Assembly (NCBI RefSeq): GCF_021018805.1
Contig: NC_086259.1
Span: 2,232,001 to 2,296,000 of the forward strand
Length of the DNA stretch: 64,000 bases
Direction: 5' to 3'
DNA from: Prinia subflava
Taxonomy: Eukaryota > Chordata > Aves > Passeriformes > Cisticolidae
The notes under the pieces are model-generated. The model ran no database searches. It saw only the letters and a program-made list of their open reading frames with translations, and was not told the DNA's origin. Made by a program: the position numbers and the translations under genes. This document shows positions 25,180 to 34,450 of the stretch, piece by piece. Numbering within the stretch: the first letter of the stretch is position 1; each line of letters begins with the position of its first letter.

Positions 25180-28100
25180 GTGAGCCCCGGGCTCTGCCCG
25201 CCCGTCCCGCGGCACGCCCTGCCTGGGGGAGCTGATCTGCCTTTGGGGGGCTGAGCTGCTTTTGGGGGGAGCTGATCTGCCTTTGGGGGGCTGATCTGCC
25301 TTTGGGGGGCTGATCTGCCTTTGGGGGGAGCTGATCTGCCTTTGGGGGGCTGATCTGCCTTTGGGGGAGCTGATCTGCCTTTGGGGGGAGCTGATCTGCC
25401 TTTGGGGAGCTGATCTGCCTTTGGGGGGCTGATCTGCCTTTGGGGGGAGCTGATCTGCCTTTGGGGGGCTGATCTGCCTTTGGGGGAGCTGATCTGCCTT
25501 TGGGGGGAGCTGATCTGCCTTTGGGGGAGCTGATCTGCCTTTGGGGGGAGCTGATCTGCCTTGGGGGGAGCTGATCTGCCTCGGGGGACCCTGACTCACC
25601 CCATGGGCTGTACTCACTGGCTCTTGCACACGTGGGCAGGTGGGGCTCTGTGCCACAGCTCCTGGAGGAAGGCAATGCTGCTGGGCTGGAAGTGGTGCTG
25701 CCATTGCCATTAAAAATTAGTTTTGAAGGGGTTTTGTCCTGATATGTTAACCTCAAAGCTGGGCTTGGTTTGTTGGGTTGAATTTTCTCAACACTTCTGG
25801 ATGGGGAGTGAGCAAGGAGTAGGTGCCAGCTCTCTTTTTCCTCATCTCTAGTACAGTCTCTAGGGCTCTGATCTGAGGAGACTTGAATTTACATTGGCTG
25901 TGCAGGGAAGGAGTCTCACTGGAAGGCCTTTTTAGGGGATCTGGTTTTTCCATGCTGAATGAATTTGGATTCTTTACTAGGTAATTGACAAGGATACCTT
26001 TGACTTTCTGTCACATTTTGGGGAGTGGTTTCTTATTGTGCAGAACATTTAAACATTTATAGCCACAGATGAAGTTGTGGAATTAGTGCTCTTGCTTCAG
26101 AGAGGAGACCTGAGTTCATCCTTAGTCCTGCATCCAGGAACATGAGAGGGGAAACAAACTCACTAGGCTGGGATCAACCAAAAACTTCCCTTTTGCCATA
26201 GGTTTGGCCCTCTGACATAGCACACAAATATCCACACAGATCTTACCTGTTAGCACCAGGGGCAACAATACAGCCTTCGTGCACTGTTGTGCAAAGGTTT
26301 TACAAAGAATCTTCTGACTGAGAGAGAAAATAACAAAATTCAGGGCATCTTGAAATGCTGTGTGCCTAAATGTAAGGAAGGTCCCATCCACTCAGCCATC
26401 TCCTTTCAAAAGACACCTGATACTCCATCCATTTCTATTAATTTTTCAAGAGAAACTGGCACAGGAAATCACAGTATTTTGGAGAGCTGAACTTCCCTCC
26501 TCCTTCCCCCAACTATTGCTTTGTGCAGGCTTCACCCAAGTGACAGCTCCTTCCCCTGCTCTCAGGCTATTGACTTTATGCTGGAATGTCCCACTGGGGG
26601 TTTATTTTCCGTTCTGTTTCATTATTCATTTCCCCATTCTCCTTCCCATTTGAGGCAAATCAAGCTGCCTCCACATCTGCCCAGAAAGGCAGAGTGCATT
26701 TATGTACAGAAATGAGGAGTTAGCCATGTGTCAGCAGGGGTGGGTTACTGCCTGGTGCTTTCAGATCAGGCTCTCTGACACTGCTGTCCCCAAGTGCTGC
26801 TGGAAAATTGAGTGCTGGTGTCTGAGGTACACACGTGAAGACTCCAGCAAAAGCTGCCATGACTTTGGCAGCCACTTCTCCTCTGCTGTTGATGCCATCT
26901 TCACCTGGTGGCCACGCACAGTCAGTGGTGGTTGGAAACTTTGCAGCTTTTCTGTGTCATCTCTTTGACATGCAACCACTTGACTTCTGTGGAGGAGTTC
27001 AAGCCCTTTTGCAGATCACTGGAGCCCCATTCTGGCACTGGAATCCACTGACAAGGCAGGCTTTCTCCTTGCAGAAAGGGAATTCAGTTTTGGAGAGGGA
27101 AAAAGATACGAACACTTGGCACATTTGTAGGGCATCTGAAATTTATAAATTCTAGTTTTAAATCTTGTATAAATTGCCATAAAATCATTATATAATATGT
27201 AGCAACACACAGAAAATTACCTGGGCAGATACTTCAATTAAGACGTCTCTAAACTAACACTCCAGTTTTAAAGCTTGCTTTAAAACCCATTTTCAGTCTT
27301 TATTTCAGTATTGTAAAATTTGAGGATTTAGACTTGAGCTGTGAAAGCTGAAAAATTATACTTTGTGTTCAGTTAAAAGCTTTGCATTTGTTTTCAGTAC
27401 TAATACTATCTATATGCCCAGTTTTCTCCTTTTTTTCTTTTAATTAAGTGCACAGATATATACTCAGAATCTCTGGTTTCTCAGAACTGATCACAGTTAT
27501 AACTTCTAAGTATTTAACATATTTGAAACATTAAATCTGAGCACCAAACTTCAATGGTTTCCAAATGCCCTCAGAATAACAGTGATGGCAGCTGGAAATC
27601 AGGATGGTCTCTATTGCAGTGTACATAAGAGTCAGCAGGCAGGATCATTGTTAGTTGCTTTTCTGTTTTTCTCTCTCTGTGTAGTTACATGTCAGTCCCA
27701 GAGGTACCAGCATTTCCACTAAGGATGCACCACTGGCCTTGAAGTCTTTAAGTTCTTTTAATTCCAAATTAGAGAAAGTGCCCCAGAAGTAAGATATGTC
27801 ACCTCTCCCCCCTTTTCCCTTCCCCTCTCATTCTCTGCTTATGGTCCCCCACATCTTGCTCACTGCCTTGCTGCAGAATTAGCTCCTTCTCTGTTCGAGC
27901 CTCTTCCAGGTTGTATTTGTCAGGGTCAGCCCTGACAAAGCCTGGCCTGCTTTAGGCTTTTGATTTGCATCTCCGTTTATCAGATGGAGAGGAGACCAGA
28001 GTGGGAAGCAGTGGTGAGAAAGGCACTGCTACAGGCAGTGCTGTTGGATTTCAGTCATGTCAGTGTGAGCTGGGCAGGGTGCACCTCGCAGGAGCTGTGG

Positions 28101-28207
28101 AGGCTTTGGAGGTGGGGAGGGAGCTCCTGGGGTGGGGCAGGACAGAGCAGCAGGGCTGTGAGGGGCCTGCCTGAGTCACTGATCTGGGATATCTCTCTCT
28201 CTTCCAG
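25180..28207 (+). other. WTIP: WTIP intron 6
   Basis: 3.0 kb from GTGAGC to CTCTCTTCCAG. It opens with a G-rich minisatellite (25222-25588). The remainder is AT-richer with short unrecognised open frames. Confidence 0.85.
25222..25588. repeat. G-run minisatellite, about 19 units of 18-21 bp
   Basis: Tandem copies of a unit GCTGATCTGCCTTTGGGGGG, with or without an extra GA before the next copy. G-runs range from 4 to 6. The minus strand is stop-free in two frames, giving long Q/I/S/P-rich phantom proteins. The array starts within about 45 bp of the exon 6 donor. G-triplets next to donors are known hnRNP H/F splicing signals, so its length could influence splicing; that link is inference. Confidence 0.95.
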
Positions 28208-28360
28208 GACTGTGGCTTGCAGCTCAATGATGAGGAAGGCCATCGTTGTTACCCCCTAGAAGGCCACTTGCTCTGCCACAGCTGTCATATCAGGCGCCTT
28301 AACATCAAACTGCCATCACATCCACCTCCAAGCTACCCCATGCATGTCACAGAACTCTGA
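28208..28360 (+). CDS. WTIP: WTIP last coding exon (end of LIM3, PDZ-ligand tail, stop)
   Basis: The acceptor is CTCTCTTCCAG. The exon encodes 50 residues and a TGA stop at 28358-28360. It begins D-C-G-L-Q-L, with the Cys as a LIM3 ligand, and passes [15 protein letters not shown], the last zinc pair. It then leaves the LIM fold in a Ser/Pro-rich tail containing P-P-S-Y and ending H-V-T-E-L. T at -2 and L at 0 make a class I PDZ ligand, the feature that points to WTIP. P-P-S-Y fits the PPxY consensus for WW domains. Confidence 0.95.
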   Translation, partial: DCGLQLNDEEGHRCYPLEGHLLCHSCHIRRLNIKLPSHPPPSYPMHVTEL

Positions 28361-28511
28361 AAGACATTTCCATGATCAATAAGTCATTTGAAAGAGAAGA
28401 CAAAAATCTAAAAATTACTTTTGTGTTCCTTTCAAGATGAGGTTCCAGTAATAACCATCTAAACCAACTATTTATTTTTTGAATCAGAGGTGAGGGGTCC
28501 TTTTCTGATCT

Positions 28512-28519
28512 TGTACATA
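28512..28519 (+). promoter_or_regulatory. Pumilio-type element TGTACATA
   Basis: Exact match to the PUF consensus UGUANAUA in the 3' UTR, about 150 nt after the stop. Confidence 0.5.
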
Positions 28520-28921
28520 TGCATTCTTTTATCTAGACATTTTCACTGAGACACCGTCTACTTGAACAAATAATTCACCACTTAACTGTAACTGTAAATG
28601 GCAGCATTTCTAAAAACAATGGTACAAAGGGCTGTTCTGCACTCCCTACTCACTTCCTTCAGTGCAGATTTCGCCTAAGTAAGGCATGTAGAATTACCTT
28701 CCAAAAGTTAGCACCTTATCATATTGCAGCAAACATGAGAAGATAAATGCTAGCATTTTAGCTAGTTTTGTTGAATTCTGGTCTTAGAGAATACTTAGAT
28801 TCCAAAAGTAGGGAATAGGCAGCAAGCAGGTGCAGTTTTCAGAGAGTTTAAAGAAGGGTGTTCTGTGAAGAAGTGTCAGGCCAGCTCTCCATCCTACAGA
28901 GTCCCACAGTCATCCAAAGAC

Positions 28922-28965
28922 TTTAGCTTGTTCAAGAATTAAAAATTATTTAGCTTGTTCAAGAA
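28922..28965 (+). repeat. 17-bp direct repeat, 27-bp period, in 3' UTR
   Basis: TTTAGCTTGTTCAAGAA occurs at 28922-28938 and again at 28949-28965, consistent with a local tandem duplication. Confidence 0.9.
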
Positions 28966-29253
28966 ATATGGCAAGCATTTAATGTAAAACCCACGGTACA
29001 GAGGATTGTATCCAAAAGATTGGCACGTGCAGGGTCAGCAGTTGCAGCCCTCTGTAATTGCTGGCTGTGTAGCCATGGCTTCAAAATGCATTCCTATCAA
29101 CTGGGCCATTTGGCACTTATGAAAGAGTTCATCTTTCAAACCTGTTTTTTGTTTAGTAGGGTTCTATGCAAAGGTACACTTGTCTTTATACTGCTTGTTT
29201 TATCCAAGACTTCATTTCTTACCAACTGCTTCATGATTGTACGTTGAGACATT

Positions 29254-29259
29254 ATTAAA
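29254..29259 (+). promoter_or_regulatory. Possible proximal poly(A) signal ATTAAA
   Basis: The common variant hexamer, 0.9 kb after the stop. Whether it is used is unknown. Confidence 0.3.
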
Positions 29260-29427
29260 GAGAGGCACAGTGGCTTGGTATTACCTTTTCAGCTTTGTGT
29301 TCTTTTCGAGATTACTTTTGATCTGATTATGGTGATTGTTTTCACTGGAAAACAAAGTGCAGTATGGCAGGAATAATAATTTAGAGAGTCAGGCCATGAA
29401 ACACCGGTGTTTACAACAAGTATTAGC

Positions 29428-29435
29428 TGTACATA
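29428..29435 (+). promoter_or_regulatory. Pumilio-type element TGTACATA
   Basis: Second exact UGUANAUA match in the 3' UTR. Confidence 0.5.
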
Positions 29436-29686
29436 GAATGTACACACTTTCATGTTTTGCATAAGCTTTTACAGTACCCTCAGACCTCTGGGGAGAAATA
29501 TATGTCTTCCATATAGGAAGTTAGATGAATCTTTTTTTATGGTTTGTTTTCTACCATGTGCTGATGTTTTACATGCAAATCACACATCTGTATGTCAAAA
29601 AAATTCCTTGCATTCTCATGAGAATTGACCCAGCCTTCATGAAGCTGCAATTTATCATTGCTGTCTTTAACTGTATTCAGAGTTAC

Positions 29687-29697
29687 AATAAAATAAA
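29687..29697 (+). promoter_or_regulatory. Tandem AATAAA poly(A) signals
   Basis: Two overlapping AATAAA hexamers about 1.3 kb after the stop; a candidate alternative 3' end. Confidence 0.4.
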
Positions 29698-30519
29698 ATT
29701 CTTCAGCTCCAGAGGAAGTAGAAATACCAGACCAGATTCTTGGCATGTGTAAACTGGGACATTTCCATGCCAGTTCTCAACACTTGAGGCTCTGCCCGAT
29801 CCGTTCGGAAATGATCCCGTGTTAAATTCAGCATGCAGACTGATGGAATGACTTATTTGGCAACACCATTGCAGTTTAGTTTCTTATGCTCCATTGACTT
29901 TTTGAAAGCCATTTGTGGTGCTCTTGAAAAGCACAAAGAGCATCCAATGGCCACTAATTCCTAAGTGGAATAATTAACTCCCTTAACAGAACTTTTTGAT
30001 AGTCTGGAATTTCCTTATGGGGAAAGGTGGGGGGCAGGGGAACAGGAAAAATTCCTGAGAACTAGTTTTTTCTGTTTGTAAGGAACAAAAGAGAAGCTTC
30101 CTGAACTTCTGCCAGACTTCCATTGGCCTAGGTTAACCTGTACTACTGAAGGCTTCTGGGCAAAGTCATTTTGTAGTTAATATATATCAGTTTATAATCG
30201 ACATGTTTAATGTGAATGCCAGGATTTGAAGGAACTACAGTGCAATCAGTGCCCCATTTTTGCACTGTGGTCCAAGAGTCCTGGCCTGCAAACGAGGGGC
30301 CAGGAGTGCACGTGCACTTCTGCATTTGCTGACATTCCCTCTGTGTCCGTAGTCAGCAGCCCAGCCTCAGGAAGAGGTAGAACTACATGTGCCGGCAAAT
30401 GTTGGAGAAAGGGGAATATCAACAGGGGAAAAAATGTCTTTAACTATGACTATGTTAATTCTTCAGGTTATTACACACATAGAGGGTGACAGAGCTTCAG
30501 GATAAACTTTTAGCATCAG

Positions 30520-30547
30520 CTGCAATGGAATTCTTTTTCCATTGCAG
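30520..30547 (+). ncRNA. 3' UTR stem-loop, 11-bp perfect stem
   Basis: CTGCAATGGAA (30520-30530) and TTCCATTGCAG (30537-30547) are exact reverse complements around a 6-nt T-rich loop. The stem does not extend outward, so a microRNA precursor is unlikely. It is better read as a possible cis-acting mRNA structure or chance. Confidence 0.4.
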
Positions 30548-30886
30548 GCCGGTGCTTTGGGCATTTCCACATTCAGCTTTGAGGCATTTTCATTTGCATG
30601 TCTTTACAATATATATTGAAGGACCCAGATTAAGAAAAGATCATTAAAATACACAGAGAAGGTTTGGGCCTGTTCCTGGGAACAAATAACAGTTACTTGC
30701 TGAAGTGGAAAAATGCTTTGCTCTACCAGTAGAGAAGCAAAAGCTTCACACCGACAGTGGCAGAGCTGGAGGTGACTCTGGCGTTCAGCCCAGTGCTCTG
30801 CCAGCACCTTCCTGAACACTTTGCCTCCATCAGGGGCAGGTTTTAGTTTCCAACATAATTTCCAAGGGCCAGCACACTTTCAAACA

Positions 30887-30894
30887 TGTACATA
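30887..30894 (+). promoter_or_regulatory. Pumilio-type element TGTACATA
   Basis: Third exact UGUANAUA match in the 3' UTR. Confidence 0.5.
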
Positions 30895-31247
30895 CCAGAC
30901 CATTTCTTCGTTGTTTTTCTTTTTTTCAAAATGATCATCCTGTAGAACTGAATAATATTTAATTTCATTTCACATGCTGATTTTTCAGTCTCTTGTAGTT
31001 CTGTGCAGTTCTGATCTGTTAAGTGCCATCATGGTAAAAAATCTGAAAGGTTATATGTCAATATAGAATAAGTAATTTGTTTAAAACCAGAAAGCAGCAG
31101 TTGTTGTTCTAGTATTTTCTATAGACAGATGCATTCCATTACTGTATTACAAAATACAGCTTTGCTTTTCCAGCATTTACTATAAAAACTGGGGCTTGAG
31201 TGAGATTTGCCAGGTTTGGTTGGGTTTTTTTTCAAATCAAAGAGAAA

Positions 31248-31253
31248 AATAAA
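31248..31253 (+). promoter_or_regulatory. Possible poly(A) signal AATAAA
   Basis: Canonical hexamer about 2.9 kb after the stop; use unknown. Confidence 0.3.
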
Positions 31254-31725
31254 ATCAAACCTAAAATAATGATGTGCTGTACTCTTTAGTGCTAGTGACA
31301 GTTTCTGCACATTTTACCTCCTGCCTGGGGAATTATGTAAATGAGAAATCTTGTTTTAATGATTTTCTTACGGAATATTCGTATGTTAAATCAGTTCAAC
31401 ACAGATGCAAACTTCCTAAGTTCATATTACGGTGCAATTGTTCTTCAGAAGCCTTTACTGTACTTTCAGAGTATTTCCATACAATAACAACCTGTTCTCA
31501 TTTGCATCAGGGCTGCACCTTCCCATGCAGGAAGGGAATCTTCCCAAGCCCCTCCAGCACCAGCTGCTGTGGGCAGTGCACGGTCCCTCGTCCACGGGAG
31601 GACATGTTCCAAAGAAAGGACCAAAATACTCACTTGAAAACAAAAGAATGCTCTCAGAGAATTGAGCTTACAGAGAGGGTTTGTTTGGGTTTCTTTCCTT
31701 TTCCTTTTACTTGAGTGCACGTGTG

Positions 31726-31733
31726 TGTATATA
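31726..31733 (+). promoter_or_regulatory. Pumilio-type element TGTATATA
   Basis: Fourth exact UGUANAUA match, in a TG/TA-rich stretch, so partly explained by composition. Confidence 0.4.
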
Positions 31734-32019
31734 TTTTGTAAGGTGGAGCTTCAAAAGGAAAACATGGTTAGAGGAACTCTTTAAGACCAGAAATTCCAGA
31801 GTAGTAAAGTAAACCAAAGCTCTAAAGGAAACAAAAGCTGCTTTCTTGTGTTTCAAGAAAAGTTTAAAAGTTTGTGATTCATCCTGTAACTAATGCCGTA
31901 ACTAGAGTATATAATTTGACTTAAATTAAGTTTTCATTTGAGAAATATTTTCATTTTCTTTAAAAGAATATAGTTTTCTTCCAAGAACTTGGACCAACGT
32001 TGATTTTTATTTTGTAGGA

Positions 32020-32025
32020 AATAAA
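32020..32025 (+). promoter_or_regulatory. Possible poly(A) signal AATAAA
   Basis: Canonical hexamer 300 nt upstream of the distal one. Confidence 0.3.
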
Positions 32026-32092
32026 TGAATTCCCAGTTTGTATATCATGTAACTAGTTTACATGCTGAAAATATACATTAGTTAACTATTTT

Positions 32093-32100
32093 TGTATATA
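32093..32100 (+). promoter_or_regulatory. Pumilio-type element TGTATATA
   Basis: Fifth exact UGUANAUA match. It adjoins a short (TA)n run. Confidence 0.4.
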
Positions 32101-32323
32101 TATATATCCTTGTAAAACCTTTCAATGTGCTTCTGTCTTTTAGTCTTTAGAATTACTTGTGTTTTTGTGTTTCAGTGTTTGATTCCCTTGATTGTTGAAG
32201 AAAATAATTGGGAAATGTAGATTTATTTATCTAAAGAAGAAGCTACTTGCTATCATCTTAAGTTATTTAATATTAAAAGTCAGAAGTTTCATTTAACCTT
32301 AGATGCTATAATCTGCTTTTTTC

Positions 32324-32329
32324 AATAAA
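32324..32329 (+). terminator. WTIP: Distal WTIP poly(A) signal AATAAA
   Basis: AATAAA with an upstream T-rich tract and downstream T/G-rich sequence, the layout expected of a cleavage site near 32345. It is the last strong hexamer before the character of the sequence changes. Confidence 0.65.
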
Positions 32330-32350
32330 GACATTTTGTAGTTATCACTG

Positions 32351-34017
32351 GTTTTGCAGTCTGTTGCATGTAAGTACTTTATTTTTATTTCATCTAGGTG
32401 GGCACTAAAACAATTTTCAGAAACCCTTGTATTGCCTACAGAAATGCCTTATTGATATTAATTGATTGCAGCTGCATTCATGAAAGATTTTGGTCCTCTA
32501 GTGCAAGTGTTACTAATTAAGGTCTAAAATATGCCCACAGCTAACGTTCTGCAGCTGCACTTAGAAAAGAATTTAGTCACTCTGGCACTTTTTAATTAAG
32601 CTTTAACTAGTCTGGCTAGTTCACATGTCAGACAGTCAGTGTTGAGGAACACTTCCTTTTCAAAACTCTCATTATCATTGTGTTTTGGAGTGTTCTACAA
32701 GAGAAGTATTTGCCTGGGCTATGAACTTAGCTTGAAGCACTTGGACCTTGGTTTGGAGAATTTTCTCTGTATTTTTGCTAAATCCCGGTAATCCAGAAAC
32801 TCTGGCCAGAGCTCTGACAGGATCAACGAGATGCATGTTTATCTGCCTTATGTGCCTTTCTGAAGCTTTTTGCCACTTTGTCTCCAGTTTCGTGGCACAG
32901 ATGGGAGCTTGGTCACATTTACCTTCCTCACTCCGTGGTCCTGCAGGAGCAGCTGTGTCTGTCAGGCAGAACATGCCCTGGTGTCTTGTCTCCAGCTGGC
33001 CAGGGGAGAGAGGACACCAGGCAGTTCCTCCCTTGTTTCCTCATATTCACGTCCTTCTTCCTCTCCATCAGGCTGGGCAATCTGCTCTCCTGGTGAATGT
33101 TCTTCCCTCCAGTCCCTGGCAGACATCAAACATGAGCTGCTCTTTGGGTGTGCGGCCACCCTCCCATCAGAGGGGCCTCTGCAGCTCTGCCACCCTGGCT
33201 TGGCAAAGCCCAAATGACTTCACAGCTGGAAAAGAAACTTCCTGGAGGTTTTCCCACAACGGCTATTTTGGCAAATTTTTCTTCTGCACAGTCAGAATGG
33301 AAAGAGTTACAGATGCCACAATTGTCTTAGGGACACAGTCTGCGCTTTGGTGCTTTGAAACAGATGTACCATACTTCTGTAGGGTCTTCACATACATGCT
33401 ATTTTCTCACTCATTATTTTCAAAAATTCATTCAAAATGAGCAATCCATGCCCTCCTTGAAGACAAGAAAAAAAAAAGGCACAAAGACTGCCCAACTCAA
33501 AGCATTTTAACAGGGCCTTACTACATGGGTGACACAAATGTACTTAATAAAAATCTAGGACATCTTAATGTAGCAAGAATTTACACCAACTCATAATCAG
33601 CCTAACTGAAAAGAACAGACTACTTAAAAATCTTTACTGTTCCATGTGGGCCTCTGTGCAGAAAGCACTTACTGGAAAAATGAACATTTTGGAAGGGTGG
33701 GTGTGAGTCAGGCCCCAGCTCCCAGGGGAGCACACCAAAGGCTGCACTGTGCTGGGTCCCTGGCATGGCAGCCAGGCCACAACCCGTGTGTTCTGATACT
33801 GGAATCCCACAGCCACTAAACCTGCAGTGCAGACGGTTTGGGAGAGCTTGGCCAGCCCTGCTCTTCCACCTTACCAAGGCTGCACCCCTCACCTTGCAGC
33901 TGTTGCACAGAGCCAGGATTGTGCCAGGCCATCCCAGGAGTGAGGCAGAGCAGTTTGGCTGGTTCTGGAAGCTCTCAGGTGTGACAGCCATAGCTGGTCC
34001 GTAGCTGCACAGGTAAT
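32351..34017. other. Intergenic segment downstream of WTIP
   Basis: The GC-richer part (32670-33440) is open on both strands and holds the unrecognised minus frame described separately. The remainder has no recognisable gene, RNA or repeat. Confidence 0.5.
32675..32974 (-). CDS. Unrecognised minus-strand open frame, possible last exon or pseudogene
   Basis: A stop-terminated 99-codon frame, charged and helix-like in its second half (K-L-E-T-K-W-Q-K, then F-S-K-N-T-E-K-I-L-Q), suggesting a short coiled coil. A CTCCTGCAG acceptor lies on the minus strand just upstream, and an ATTAAA lies about 80 bp downstream of the stop on that strand. Those would fit a terminal exon convergent with WTIP. 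A second minus frame at 32962-33213 ends in a stop and overlaps it, so the pair could also be a frameshifted copy. I recognise no family. The plus strand is open here too, which weakens the case. Confidence 0.22.
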   Translation of the reverse strand: MFCLTDTAAPAGPRSEEGKCDQAPICATKLETKWQKASERHIRQINMHLVDPVRALARVSGLPGFSKNTEKILQTKVQVLQAKFIAQANTSLVEHSKTQ

Positions 34018-34350
34018 GTGCCCTAACAGACACCAACCCGAGCAGCCTGGCTCGGTGGAAGTTAGAGGTAAACAAGTCCTGGGTATGAGGGTGATGGGCT
34101 GAATTCAAGCGCAAACAAGGGCACCCCGGCCAATCCCTGTGAGCCATGGATGCACACTCGTCATTGCTCGGGGGAGCTGGGCCGTAAGATCACGGCCAAT
34201 CACGGGAAATGCAAAGTCCCCATATAAGGGGCTGCCCTCAACAAAGGTTGGCTGTTGTTGCATGATCTCAGTGTGCGTGTGTCCGTGTCACCAGCGACAG
34301 CTAGGAATATGTGAACTAGGCTGGTGAGGCTGTCTTCAGTGCCCACAGTT
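34018..34350 (+). mobile_element. LTR-like or promoter-like segment
   Basis: Two GGCCAAT boxes (near 34128 and 34194) are followed by CATATAAGG (near 34219), then a TG-rich stretch resembling the U5 side of avian endogenous retroviral LTRs. No flanking internal retroviral sequence or second LTR is visible. If it is an LTR it is a solo, decayed copy, with a CR1 fragment about 100 bp further on. A cellular promoter is the alternative. Confidence 0.3.
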
Positions 34351-34450
34351 CATGGATTCAACAAATGAGGCTGCACAAGACGGCATTTGATGCAACACCT
34401 CACCATCAACACACACGCATGCGCACAGCAAAATGCGTGTGTGTACATAA

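Larger units (their letters stand above)
1..32350 (+). other. WTIP: WTIP gene, 3' portion (introns, six coding exons, 3' UTR)
   Basis: Six short exons with consensus splice sites join in one open frame of 177 codons plus a stop. The protein is the C-terminal LIM region of the Ajuba/LIMD1/WTIP group: the second half of LIM1, then LIM2 and LIM3. Family members are cytoplasmic and junctional scaffolds. They restrain LATS kinases in Hippo signalling, act at adherens junctions, take part in miRNA silencing, and shuttle to the nucleus; WTIP was found as a partner of the Wilms tumour protein WT1. WTIP is preferred over LIMD1 and AJUBA because the tail ends in H-V-T-E-L, the PDZ ligand I associate with WTIP; AJUBA ends in N-Y-I and LIMD1 in H-H-F. 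The pre-LIM N-terminus, start codon and promoter lie upstream of the window. The 3' end is placed shortly after the AATAAA at 32324. The family is certain; the paralogue is very likely. Confidence 0.88.
28361..32350 (+). other. WTIP: WTIP 3' UTR (about 4 kb, likely same exon)
   Basis: AT-rich noncoding sequence after the stop, with no intron needed. It holds ATTTATTT-type AU elements (28468, 32220), five TGTANATA octamers, a 27-bp-period duplication, a hairpin at 30520-30547 and several AATAAA/ATTAAA hexamers. The end is set just after the distal AATAAA at 32324, which is followed by T/G-rich sequence. Alternative shorter ends are plausible. Confidence 0.7.

Noticed and set aside
25222..25588. 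Regularly spaced repeats that could suggest a CRISPR array
   Set aside because: There are no unique spacers; units are head-to-tail with only G-run length variation, in an intron of a vertebrate gene.
24892..25756. Two overlapping minus-strand frames of 227 and 272 codons rich in Q-I-S-S-P and K-A-D-Q
   Set aside because: Translation of the intron 6 minisatellite; they also run antisense through WTIP exon 6.
6630..28360. Identity as LIMD1 or AJUBA rather than WTIP
   Set aside because: The LIM cores are alike, but the terminal H-V-T-E-L fits WTIP, whereas AJUBA and LIMD1 end differently.
30520..30547. MicroRNA precursor
   Set aside because: The stem is only 11 bp and flanks do not pair, too short for a pre-miRNA.
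32748..33440. 230-codon plus-strand open frame
   Set aside because: No recognisable domain, no convincing exon signals; starts beyond the WTIP poly(A) signal. The minus strand of the same segment looks slightly more protein-like.
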